Below, in pieces: positions 43,708 to 52,322 of a stretch of DNA of 64,000 nucleotides; within the stretch, counting starts at the first letter, position 1; every line of letters begins with the position of its first letter. This DNA comes from 39-52-133 sp035531075 (GTDB taxonomy: Bacteria > Pseudomonadota > Gammaproteobacteria > Burkholderiales > Gallionellaceae). The translations under genes and the position numbers were made by a program. Location: contig DATKTO010000011.1 in NCBI GenBank assembly GCA_035531075.1, forward strand, positions 99,787-163,786, in the 5' to 3' direction. The notes under the pieces were generated by a model, which saw only the letters and a list, made by a program, of their open reading frames with translations, had not been told where the DNA came from and made no database searches.

Positions 43708-46524
43708 TTATGGAGAGGGCAATTCCGGTTCGCCGCACAGATGCAGGATTTCAGCACGTGCGGCATCGCGCAATTTGATCGCCGCGGGCCAGTCATCGCC
43801 CTGTGGCGTAATCGGGCCGCTGATGTTGATGCTGATCGCCCCGCGCCGCGGCAACCATTGGTCTGAACGCAGTATCGAGCGTGAGCCTCGAATGACAATG
43901 GGCACGACCGGTACGCCTGCCTGCGCGGCCATCACAAATGCACCCATGCGGAATGGCAGCAAGCCGGGCATGCGGTAAAAGGTGCCCTCGGGGAAAAATG
44001 CCAGCGACTGGCCGCCGCGCAATATATGCAGCAGCCTTTTTACATCCGCTACGCTTTGTTCAAAACCAAAGCGTTCGACAAATTCTGCACCGATACGCTG
44101 AAGATATAAGCGGGTAACCAGATTCTCCTTTAATTCCCGTTTGGCGACAAAGCAGAACTGCCTAGGCAGCGCGGCTAGCAACAGAATGCCGTCGAGATAG
44201 CTCGCATGATTTGCCACCAGCACACAGGGCGTGTCATGCGGCAGCTTGTCCAGCCCGTGCACGACAAATGGCGTGCCGGAGAGTCGCACGAATATCCGCG
44301 CCATCACACGGCTGGCGCTCCAGGCCCAGACGGGGCGCGGCAGCATACACACCATTAACCAGGTAAGCGGAGCCAATATCAAAAACAGCCCCCAGGCATA
44401 GCCGCCATACAAGATGCCTGTAGCCGCGCGCCCGCTACGGCGCAACTGCGGCAGCACACCCGCCCAGCTCAGCCGCACAAATTGCCACCACACCGCACGC
44501 TGCTGTGTTCCAAGCATGCCCTGTTCATATAGTTCGCGGCTGGCTGCGCGGCGTATCTTGCCGCTGGAAGTCTTGAGCACGGTGTGCGGTGGCGCCAGCA
44601 CAATATCGTCCGGCGGTTCACCCAACAGCGCCACTGCACGGGAATTGATCTGGTCGTGCAGGCTGAGTAACACATCACCCCGAGTCTCACGTGTTTCCGC
44701 CAGCACCACCAGGCGCTCCGTTGCCGCGATGGGGTCGGTACTTGCAAAAACCGCCACGCAGCCCTTGCGGATGCCTGGAATATCGCCGACTGCCTCTTCG
44801 AGTTCATAGGGATAGATATTGCGCCCAGCGCGGATGATGACGTCCTTGATGCGCGAGGTGATATAAATATCGCCGCCCGCCATATAGGCGAGATCGCCGG
44901 ATTCCAGCCATTCACCTTTATCCCCCTGCACAGTCGCATGAAACAGGCGGCGGGTCTGCTCCGGATTACGGAAATATCCGCTGGTCGCTGAAGGGCCACA
45001 AAATTCCAGCTGCCCCTCTTCGCGCTCTCCGACCTCGCTCCCGGCAGCATCGACTATACGGATCTGGTGGCCTGGCAGCGACTGGCCGCAGGCAACAAAG
45101 CGCAGGGCGTCGTGCTCATCTTGCGCAGCCGGGATAGCGCGGCCGCTGCGCACAAAACCTTCGCGCCTGATGCGGTCGATAACAGGGCCGCGGCCGGGTG
45201 GCGGAAAGGCCAGGCCTACGGCACATTCCGCCAGCCCGTACACTGGCGCGATGGCTTCGCGCCGCAAGCCGTAGCGCGCAAAACGCTCGCCAAAACGCAG
45301 AACCGTATCCGGGCTGACCGGTTCTGCGCCATTAAAAGCCAGTCGCCAGCTGTGCAAGTCCAGGCCTTCGAGCGCGCTGTCTTCGATCTTGCGCACGCAC
45401 AACTCATAGGCGAAATTAGGTCCGGCAGAGAGTGTGCCGCCATGGCTATGGATAGCCCACAGCCAGCGTTCCGGCCGCAGCAGAAAGGTGAGCGGCGACA
45501 TCACCACCAGACGCATGGCGAAGTACAGGCTGCCCAGCCATGCCCCGATCAGGCCCATGTCATGATAGAGCGGCAGCCAGCTCACAAACACATCGGTGGA
45601 ATCGGCCTCAACCGCCTGGCCCATGGCGCGGATATTCGCCAGCAGATTTGCATGGGTCAGCACCACGCCTTTGGGATTGCCGGTGCTGCCTGAGGTGTAT
45701 TGCAGCAGGGCGACGTCTTGAGCCTTCAACACAGGTCTGACGAGATTTTCCCGGAAAGATTCAAGCTCTGACACCGTGGTCACCGTGCGCAGTCCCGCCA
45801 GCTGTGATTTGAGCAGCCGCGCCAGCGGCAGGGCTTCGGCGAAGGTGATCAGAATGGCGGTCTGCGCATTGGCCAGGATGCCTGCATGACGGCGCAGATG
45901 ATCCTCGATCTGCGCCAGGCGCGCCGGCGGATAGATCGGCACAGGCACGCCGCCAGCGAGCAGCACGCCGTAAAAACTATAAAAATACTCACGGCTGGTT
46001 GGGAGCATGATCGCCACAGTCTGGCCGGGCTGCAGATCCTGTTGCTGCAAGCCCGACGCGACTGACGCTGCGCCTGTATATAAAGCCTGGTAACTGATTT
46101 CTTCCTCTGCGGCTTCGCCGCAAAGGGTAATGTGGGTGCGCCCGGGGTGCGCCTGCACATGCCAGTCCAGCATTTCCAGCAGGGTAGCTGCATGTTCCGG
46201 CGTGGCGCTGATCTGCTCCGGGATCGCTTCCCTGATCTGCTTCACGATGGCGGGCTGGGGAACTGTGCTTGCCGCCAGTACCGCGCGCAACAGATCGCGC
46301 GGCGTCTCTGCGCTGGCCAACACCTGCTCAGGCAGATTCGCACTGAAGGTGTGCCCGATGCGCAGCAGCAGCTCAACGCGAGCCAGGCTGTCAAATCCCA
46401 AATCGCGTACCAGCGAACTGTCCAGCGTGATTGTGCTTCCCCGTCTACCGGAATGCAGCTCGGCGGCGAGCCCGCGCACAATATCGAGTACCGCCCGGGC
46501 AGGATCGCTCACAGGTGTATTCAT
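43708..46524 (-). CDS. ACP–acyl-AMP ligase–PlsC acyltransferase fusion
   Basis: A 938-residue three-domain enzyme. About residues 1-80 are an acyl-carrier domain with the phosphopantetheine Ser in DLGFDSLARVE. About 100-640 is a fatty-acyl-AMP ligase-type AMP-binding domain (VALLQYTSGSTGNPKGVVLTH; YGLAECAVGLAFPPPGRG; HTVLKTSSGKIRR). After a few hydrophobic residues, about 690-938 is a PlsC acyltransferase with NHASYLDGILLLAALP (HX4D) and FPEGTFYRMPGLLPFR. It could activate a fatty acid, load it on its own carrier and transfer it to a lysophospholipid or glycerol phosphate. AGGAGGTG lies six bases before the ATG at 46524. It lies about 100 bases upstream of the phosphodiesterase gene in the same direction. 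Confidence 0.9.
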   Translation of the reverse strand: MNTPVSDPARAVLDIVRGLAAELHSGRRGSTITLDSSLVRDLGFDSLARVELLLRIGHTFSANLPEQVLASAETPRDLLRAVLAASTVPQPAIVKQIREAIPEQISATPEHAATLLEMLDWHVQAHPGRTHITLCGEAAEEEISYQALYTGAASVASGLQQQDLQPGQTVAIMLPTSREYFYSFYGVLLAGGVPVPIYPPARLAQIEDHLRRHAGILANAQTAILITFAEALPLARLLKSQLAGLRTVTTVSELESFRENLVRPVLKAQDVALLQYTSGSTGNPKGVVLTHANLLANIRAMGQAVEADSTDVFVSWLPLYHDMGLIGAWLGSLYFAMRLVVMSPLTFLLRPERWLWAIHSHGGTLSAGPNFAYELCVRKIEDSALEGLDLHSWRLAFNGAEPVSPDTVLRFGERFARYGLRREAIAPVYGLAECAVGLAFPPPGRGPVIDRIRREGFVRSGRAIPAAQDEHDALRFVACGQSLPGHQIRIVDAAGSEVGEREEGQLEFCGPSATSGYFRNPEQTRRLFHATVQGDKGEWLESGDLAYMAGGDIYITSRIKDVIIRAGRNIYPYELEEAVGDIPGIRKGCVAVFASTDPIAATERLVVLAETRETRGDVLLSLHDQINSRAVALLGEPPDDIVLAPPHTVLKTSSGKIRRAASRELYEQGMLGTQQRAVWWQFVRLSWAGVLPQLRRSGRAATGILYGGYAWGLFLILAPLTWLMVCMLPRPVWAWSASRVMARIFVRLSGTPFVVHGLDKLPHDTPCVLVANHASYLDGILLLAALPRQFCFVAKRELKENLVTRLYLQRIGAEFVERFGFEQSVADVKRLLHILRGGQSLAFFPEGTFYRMPGLLPFRMGAFVMAAQAGVPVVPIVIRGSRSILRSDQWLPRRGAISINISGPITPQGDDWPAAIKLRDAARAEILHLCGEPELPSP

Positions 46525-46587
46525 CGACATCACCTCCTGTTATGGATCGACCCAAATGCAACAGCACAAATCGCAGACCCGGCAGGA

Positions 46588-46604
46588 CATGCGTACAGCG
46601 CATG
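46588..46604. promoter_or_regulatory. Inverted repeat upstream of the ACP-ligase-PlsC gene
   Basis: CATGCG (46588-46593) and CGCATG (46599-46604) are exact inverted repeats around 5 bases, about 60 bases before the start codon. It may be an operator; no T-tract follows on the minus strand. Confidence 0.35.
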
Positions 46605-46664
46605 CAAAATAACTTCTCAAAAAAAACCAGAATTTTGTCAGTCGTTTCGCACCATCATCAGGCC

Positions 46665-47678
46665 CTACTCCATGTTGGGTGCGTACTTTCCGTCGCGTGC
46701 CAAACCGTTTAATTGGCAGCGCTGCGACAGTGCTTTCTGCGCCGCAACCACATTGCTTTCCTGCCCTTTCCACGCCGCCAGCACCGGCGCCTGCAGCGCC
46801 CTGCCGTAGGAAAAACTGACTTCCCATGGATGTTTTCCCATTGCGTTCATCGCGTTCAGATTTTTTGTTGCCTCCTCGGCACTCTGCCCGCCTGACAGAA
46901 ACACGATGCCGGGAACCGCGGCCGGCACATATCGGGCGAAGCAGCGCATGGTGGCGTCGGCGATCTGCTGCGCAGTGGCCTGCTGCGCGCATTTCTTGCC
47001 GGGTATCACCATATTCGGCTTCAGCAACATGCCCTCAAACACTACGCGGTGCGCGTCCAGTTCGGCGAAAACAGCTTCAAGCACCCGCGAAGTGACCACT
47101 TCACAACGCTCAATATCATGCGCGCCATCCATCAGCACTTCTGGTTCCACGATGGGCACCAGATCGATCTCCTGGCACAGCGCGGCGTATCGCGCCAATG
47201 CATGTGCGTTCGCACGAAGCGCATAGCTCGACGGAATTTTATGCTCGTCGATTTCTATCACCGCACGCCACTTCGCGAAGCGCGCGCCCAGTTGTTTGTA
47301 TTCGGCTAGACGTTCGCGCAGGCCATCCAGTCCCTCGGCTACTTTATCTCCCGGATACTGCGCCAGTGCCTTTGCACCCTTGTCGACCTTGATTCCCGGG
47401 ACAATCCCGCGGCTTTCCAGCAGCTTGGCGAAAGGAATCCCGTCTTTTGTGCTCTGACGCAGCGTTTCATCATACAAAATGACGCCGCCGATATTTTTTT
47501 CGATACCAGGGGTGGTGAAGAGTATTTCGCGATAGCGCCGCCGGTTTTCTTCGGTGGATTCGACCTTGATCGTGTCAAAGCGCTTCTTGATTGTGGGACT
47601 GCTTTCATCGGCAGCCAGCACACCCTTCTGCTTTGCGACGATGGCTTGCGCCACTGACTTGAGTTCATTGATGTTCAT
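46665..47678 (-). CDS. Class I fructose-bisphosphate aldolase
   Basis: A 337-residue aldolase of the animal/plant-like class I type. The N-terminal KGVLAADESSPTIKKRF and RRRYREILFTTPGIEKNIGGVILYDETL are typical; the Schiff-base Lys lies in LLKPNMV (about residue 220), and WRAVIEI (about residue 140) carries the other active-site Lys/Glu region. The C-terminal phosphate loop is FLSGGQSAEEATKNLNAMN. It cleaves fructose 1,6-bisphosphate in the cytosol without a metal ion. AAGGTG lies before the ATG. It is monocistronic or leads into the fusion gene after about 140 bases. It links glycerol-derived triose phosphate to gluconeogenesis, which fits the neighbouring lipid cluster. Confidence 0.93.
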   Translation of the reverse strand: MNINELKSVAQAIVAKQKGVLAADESSPTIKKRFDTIKVESTEENRRRYREILFTTPGIEKNIGGVILYDETLRQSTKDGIPFAKLLESRGIVPGIKVDKGAKALAQYPGDKVAEGLDGLRERLAEYKQLGARFAKWRAVIEIDEHKIPSSYALRANAHALARYAALCQEIDLVPIVEPEVLMDGAHDIERCEVVTSRVLEAVFAELDAHRVVFEGMLLKPNMVIPGKKCAQQATAQQIADATMRCFARYVPAAVPGIVFLSGGQSAEEATKNLNAMNAMGKHPWEVSFSYGRALQAPVLAAWKGQESNVVAAQKALSQRCQLNGLARDGKYAPNME

Positions 47679-47819
47679 GATTACACCTTTTCCGTAAGGA
47701 CAACATAATTACGATTCTTGAGGGCAAAGTTTTACATGGGTCGCATGCAGGGCGATTTCAAGGGCAAGAATGGGCGGCTATACTGGCGAAAATATCCATT
47801 CCAGCTGCAGTGAAAGGCG

Positions 47820-49028
47820 TCACGACATGCTGTCGATAAAGCGCTCTATGGAATTTTTAAGCGCAGCAAAATTGGGGTTGTACATCAGGCGCAGCAGGAC
47901 GCCGGTTTCAAGATTTTTTTCGGTTAGCTCTCCCCGCCAAATTTCTTTTGGATGCTTTTTACATGCTTCATATTTATCCATATTCTGCGGATAATAATGG
48001 GCACAGTTTGCATAATCACCATCGATCCCGTAATGCTCATCTTCGGGGGGAATCAGGATTGCGGTATGCGCCGAGCTTAATATTCCCTGCTCGGGTACAA
48101 CGCTGTTCACCCATTCTATTTTCTTATCCGAGGCACTCTGTACAAGCTTTGTTGCATCGGTGGTGTAGAGGATTAATTTATTGCGGGGGTTGGGCTGCCG
48201 TGCCATGAACTCAACGGTTGCCGAGGTGTTCACGGTATTATCGTCAACACTGGCTACGGCAAAGATCGGGATATTCAGCTCATGCTGTTTCAGCTGTGCG
48301 CTTACCGCCAAGGTCAACTGATACATCTGTGTCGCCGTATTTTTTGCGAAGGATTCGTATTTGTAGATATCTATATCGGGCTTGATATGCACCCATTTCT
48401 GCAGCGGAATCAGCCAGCTCACCCACTTGTGCAGGCACGCATAGGCTGCCTCGTGGGTAATTGCAAGCGCGGGTGCAAACAGGAACAGGCCGCGCACCCG
48501 CTTGTCCAGCAGACTTTGATAAATGCTCAGCGCGCCACCGGCAGAGTAGCCTCCCAGATAGACCTCATCAACCTCGGCAGCAAGCTGGTCTGTACCGTAG
48601 GCCACCGCTTTGGCCCATTCCTGCCAGCTTACATCCAGCAGATCACCGGGGCGGGTGCCATGGCCGGGCAGCAACACCGCCATCACACGGAAGCCGTTGC
48701 TCTGAAAAAAAGCAGCCAGATAGCGCATAAAATAGGGAGAGTCGCTCAGGCCATGGGTGAGCAATATGCCGCGCCGGTATTTTTTTACTTGCCCCGCCGT
48801 ATCAGAACCCGAGGGCTCAAGTGCAAACGGCGCGTTTCCGTCTACCGCTTTATCAAGGTTGAATGAGTGTGTGGCAGAGCGAATTTTGCGGATCATGTCA
48901 CGTTGCGTCGACACATATTCCGCAAAGGACAGGTGATCTCCATTAAACAGGGAGTTGAAGCCGGACGCATGATGCCGGGCTTCAAGAGGCGGAGTAGCTT
49001 GAGTGAAAAATCCTCCCCGTTTTTGCAT
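47820..49028 (-). CDS. Alpha/beta hydrolase (serine aminopeptidase/lysophospholipase-like)
   Basis: A 402-residue protein with an alpha/beta-hydrolase core: oxyanion region GILLTHGLSDSPYFMR, LLPGHGTRPGDLLDVSWQEWAKAV, nucleophile elbow GYSAGGALS, and Asp in IFAVASVDDNTVN; the His is probably in HYGIDGDY or SAHTAI. No signal peptide is obvious. The strong GAGGAGAGG just before 49028 sets the start, with the open frame reaching 49091. The substrate could be a monoacylglycerol or ester, an inference from the elbow and the nearby lipid cluster. It is a single gene with AT-rich sequence upstream (about 49170-49210) that could be its promoter. Confidence 0.83.
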   Translation of the reverse strand: MQKRGGFFTQATPPLEARHHASGFNSLFNGDHLSFAEYVSTQRDMIRKIRSATHSFNLDKAVDGNAPFALEPSGSDTAGQVKKYRRGILLTHGLSDSPYFMRYLAAFFQSNGFRVMAVLLPGHGTRPGDLLDVSWQEWAKAVAYGTDQLAAEVDEVYLGGYSAGGALSIYQSLLDKRVRGLFLFAPALAITHEAAYACLHKWVSWLIPLQKWVHIKPDIDIYKYESFAKNTATQMYQLTLAVSAQLKQHELNIPIFAVASVDDNTVNTSATVEFMARQPNPRNKLILYTTDATKLVQSASDKKIEWVNSVVPEQGILSSAHTAILIPPEDEHYGIDGDYANCAHYYPQNMDKYEACKKHPKEIWRGELTEKNLETGVLLRLMYNPNFAALKNSIERFIDSMS

Positions 49029-49223
49029 CCTCTCCTCCTCTGCGTTGGCATTCAATGAACCTGGCACCGCCAATTTACCACGTAAGCGCATTTCAACACA
49101 GGAGAAAGCTGGAATTTACATCAGGGCAGACTCTGGTTTGAATCGTTGCCCGCGGCCGACAATCACCTCTTGTATGGCGAAATATATTACATATAATCAA
49201 TATATTGCAGTACAGAACTAATT

Positions 49224-49604
49224 TTACAGCCATTCCTGCAAAACCGCCCTGATCGCCTCCTCGGAAGCGGGCATGGGAAGCGCGGCATCGATACGCATGC
49301 GCTCGCGCACGCTGGCCAAGGCATGCTCATTCGCCGGCTCATAGAAAACCAGCACACGAAAATCTGTGAGCAGCTGGGTAGCCGCCAGCAAAGATTCCAG
49401 ATTGCTTAAACGGTCGCGGAAATCCGACTGGAAATAAAAATCCGCAACAATCACGTCAGGCTTCATTGCACGGATCAGTGACACTGCCTTGCGCACCTGC
49501 CATTCAGTGGTCACGTCGTAACCCAGCGCCTTGTAGATGGCGGGATATTGTGCGTGCTCGATGAATTCGATCACGCTTAGAAGTTTCTTCGGGGAAGTAC
49601 TCAT
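49224..49604 (-). CDS. Receiver-like protein lacking key residues, downstream of cphA
   Basis: A 126-residue protein with a CheY-like (response-regulator receiver) fold pattern: a central strand KPDVIVADFYFQ has the Asp at the phospho-acceptor position, but the N-terminal acidic pair is missing (LLSVIEF) and the near-C-terminal Lys of LPKP is Met (ALPMPAS). It is thus probably a pseudo-receiver that cannot be phosphorylated in the normal way. It begins 44 bases after cphA stops on the same strand. An alternative TTG start lies at 49616. No output domain. It may bind a regulator; association with cyanophycin metabolism is by position only. Confidence 0.65.
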   Translation of the reverse strand: MSTSPKKLLSVIEFIEHAQYPAIYKALGYDVTTEWQVRKAVSLIRAMKPDVIVADFYFQSDFRDRLSNLESLLAATQLLTDFRVLVFYEPANEHALASVRERMRIDAALPMPASEEAIRAVLQEWL

Positions 49605-49647
49605 CGGATCAGGCAAAGTCCGGATAAACCATTAAGCGACATCACTC

Positions 49648-52218
49648 TCATGCTTCAGCGATTCGCTTTGCGATATGCGCCAATGCCTCATCCACCTGAT
49701 CGATCAGAATCAGGCACAGGTCGCCGGGCGCAAGATGCGACAGCGCAAGGTCTGTGGCCGGAAATTCACCGCGAATTTCTTCCACTTTTTTGGCGCGCGT
49801 GGCCTTGGCCAGCCCCTTGCGCAGCAGCCCCAGCACCTCGCCGTCGGCACGGCCGCGCTGGCACTGGTCCTGGTACATAATCACCTCGTCAAAGGCATTT
49901 CCCAATATTTCGGTCTGCTGGCTGATGTCTACATCCCGTCTGTCTCCGGCACCGCTGATCACAACAACCCGACGCTTGGCCGGCATGTTTTCAATCGCGC
50001 TCACCAGAGCAATAATTGCATCAGGGTTATGTCCATAATCTGCAATCAGCGTCGCACCCCGATAGTCGTACACATTGAAGCGGCCGGGTGCTGTCGCTGC
50101 ATCGTTGATAAAAGTCGCCACGCCGGCGCGGATAATTTTCCAGTCTATACCCAACGCCCAGCCGGCGCCTATTGCAGCCATCGCGTTTTCAATCTGGAAA
50201 CCGATACTGCCATTGCGGGTAAGCGGAATATCCTTCAGCGCGATTCTCTGCTCCATCATGCCTTCGGCAGCCACAATCTCGCCGCCATCCATATACACTA
50301 CGCGCTGGCCTTTGGCGCGGTGGGTCGCCATCACAGGATGATGGCAGTCGCTGGCAAAAAAGGTTACAGAGCCGGGACAAACGCCGGCCATTTTGACCAC
50401 GATGGGGTCAGCTGCATTCAGCACTGCAGTGCCTGACGGGGCCACATTCTGCACCACCACTCTTTTCACCACGGCCAGGTCATCCACCGTGTGAATGTAG
50501 TTCAGGCCCAGGTGATCGCCTATGCCGATATTGGTGACCACGGCCACATCACAGCGGTCAAATGCAAGGCCCTCGCGCAGCACGCCGCCACGCGCAGTTT
50601 CGAGAACGGCAGCATCCACATCCGGGTGCAGCAGCACGTTGCGTGCGCTCTTGGGGCCGCTGCAGTCGCCGCTGTCGATGCGCTGGTTATCAATATAAAC
50701 GCCGTCGGAATTGGTCATGCCCACGCGCAGGCCATTCTGGCCCAGCAGATGTGCGATCAGACGCACGGTGGTGGTCTTGCCGTTGGTTCCGGATACTGCT
50801 ACCAGAGGAATGCGCGCATCGTCCCCGTTATTGAACATGGTGGAAACTATCGCTTCGCCCACCGCACGCGCCTTGCCGTACGAAGGCTGCAAATGCATGC
50901 GCAAACCGGGAGCAGCGTTGACTTCAATGATGCCGCCTCCCTGCTCCTCAAGGGGCCTGAGCACGCTGTCGCACACCACATCCACACCACAGATATCCAG
51001 GTCTATCATTTTCGCGGCCGCCACTGCACGGGCAGCAACCTCAGTGTGGACATCGTCGGTGACATCGGTTGCAGAACCTCCCGTGCTCAGATTGGCATTG
51101 TTGCGCAAAATGACACGACATCCTTTTGGCGGGATCGATTCTGTCGAAAGCTCCTGAATCGACAACCTGGCGAGCGCGATCGTATCCAGGCGAATCTTGG
51201 TCAGCGCGGTAGCATGCCCGTCGCTGCGCCGTGGATCACTGTTTACAATTTCAACCAGCTCCCGAACGCTGTGCACACCGTCACCTATCACTTGCGGCGG
51301 GTCGCGGCGCGCTGCGGCAACGACCTTGCCGCCGACCACCAGCAGGCGGTAATCGTGTCCCGGCAGGTAGCGTTCCACCATGATAGACGTGCTGATCGCC
51401 GAGGCTGCCGCATAGGCAATCTGCAGAAGTTCACGGGTGGCAACATTGACAGTTACGCCCTTGCCCTGGTTACCGTCCTGAGGCTTGACCACCACCGGCA
51501 AGCCAATTTCTTCCGCAGCAGCCCAGGCGTCATTCTCATCCTGTACCGGGCGGCCGAAGGGGATCGGAACGCCAGCCGCATTGAGCAATTTTTTGGTCAG
51601 TTCCTTGTCCTGCGCGATCGATTGGCCAATCGCACTGGTACCATCGGTTTCAGCCGCCTGAATACGGCGTTGCTGGCTGCCCCAGCCAAACTGCACCATG
51701 CTGCCTGAAGTCAGCCGGCGATAGGGAATCCCGCGTGCGAGCGCCGCGTAAACAATGGAACCCGTGCTGGGACCCAGACGCTCATCTTCATCCAGTTCGC
51801 GCAAACGGGTCAGGGCATTATGAAGATCAAATGGCGTATCTTCCTGCGCCGAGTTGCATAGCGTTTGCGCTATTTCCAGCGCCAGGCGGCCTACCGCTTC
51901 TTCGCCATATTCGACCACCACCTGGAACATACCGGATTCAACGGTCTGCACGGTACGGCTGAAAGTGACAAGACATCCCGCCTGTTTTTGCAGGCTGAGC
52001 GCCGCGACTTCCAGCACATGTGCCAACGAGACGCCTTCCTGATGGCCAGCTGGCTGCAAGAAGCCGATCTCAGGAAATCTCGCGCGCAAGCGAGTTTCGA
52101 ATCCGGGAATGTCGCCTATGGAGCACTCAGTTCCCGAGCATGCAACGATTGCTTCAATTGCGGTATGTCTGCTCCAGAGATTGGGGCCGCGTAGCGCTCG
52201 AATACGTGAGACTTCCAT
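49648..52218 (-). CDS. cphA: Cyanophycin synthetase
   Basis: An 856-residue full-length CphA. The N-terminal domain starts MEVSRIRALRGPNLWSRHTAIEA. The ATP-grasp domain (about 215-470) has VVKPQDGNQGKGVTVN and EVNAAPGLRMHL. The Mur-ligase-like domain (about 480-855) has the P-loop VSGTNGKTTTVRLIAHLL, GRFNVYDYRG and DYGHNPDAI. The enzyme polymerises Asp and Arg into multi-L-arginyl-poly-L-aspartate with ATP, forming nitrogen storage granules in the cytosol. It lies 104 bases downstream of a shorter cphA'. The ATG at 52218 is preceded by CAGGAAA. No cyanophycinase gene is in the window, so mobilisation genes must lie elsewhere. Confidence 0.94.
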   Translation of the reverse strand: MEVSRIRALRGPNLWSRHTAIEAIVACSGTECSIGDIPGFETRLRARFPEIGFLQPAGHQEGVSLAHVLEVAALSLQKQAGCLVTFSRTVQTVESGMFQVVVEYGEEAVGRLALEIAQTLCNSAQEDTPFDLHNALTRLRELDEDERLGPSTGSIVYAALARGIPYRRLTSGSMVQFGWGSQQRRIQAAETDGTSAIGQSIAQDKELTKKLLNAAGVPIPFGRPVQDENDAWAAAEEIGLPVVVKPQDGNQGKGVTVNVATRELLQIAYAAASAISTSIMVERYLPGHDYRLLVVGGKVVAAARRDPPQVIGDGVHSVRELVEIVNSDPRRSDGHATALTKIRLDTIALARLSIQELSTESIPPKGCRVILRNNANLSTGGSATDVTDDVHTEVAARAVAAAKMIDLDICGVDVVCDSVLRPLEEQGGGIIEVNAAPGLRMHLQPSYGKARAVGEAIVSTMFNNGDDARIPLVAVSGTNGKTTTVRLIAHLLGQNGLRVGMTNSDGVYIDNQRIDSGDCSGPKSARNVLLHPDVDAAVLETARGGVLREGLAFDRCDVAVVTNIGIGDHLGLNYIHTVDDLAVVKRVVVQNVAPSGTAVLNAADPIVVKMAGVCPGSVTFFASDCHHPVMATHRAKGQRVVYMDGGEIVAAEGMMEQRIALKDIPLTRNGSIGFQIENAMAAIGAGWALGIDWKIIRAGVATFINDAATAPGRFNVYDYRGATLIADYGHNPDAIIALVSAIENMPAKRRVVVISGAGDRRDVDISQQTEILGNAFDEVIMYQDQCQRGRADGEVLGLLRKGLAKATRAKKVEEIRGEFPATDLALSHLAPGDLCLILIDQVDEALAHIAKRIAEA

Positions 52219-52322
52219 CAACAATTTTCCTGTATTGCACGGTTATCATACCAACCGTGGGTTTGCTCAAGGGCATCTCTATTGAATTTTTAGAGTTGCC
52301 CTTACGTCGCGAAATCTATCTG

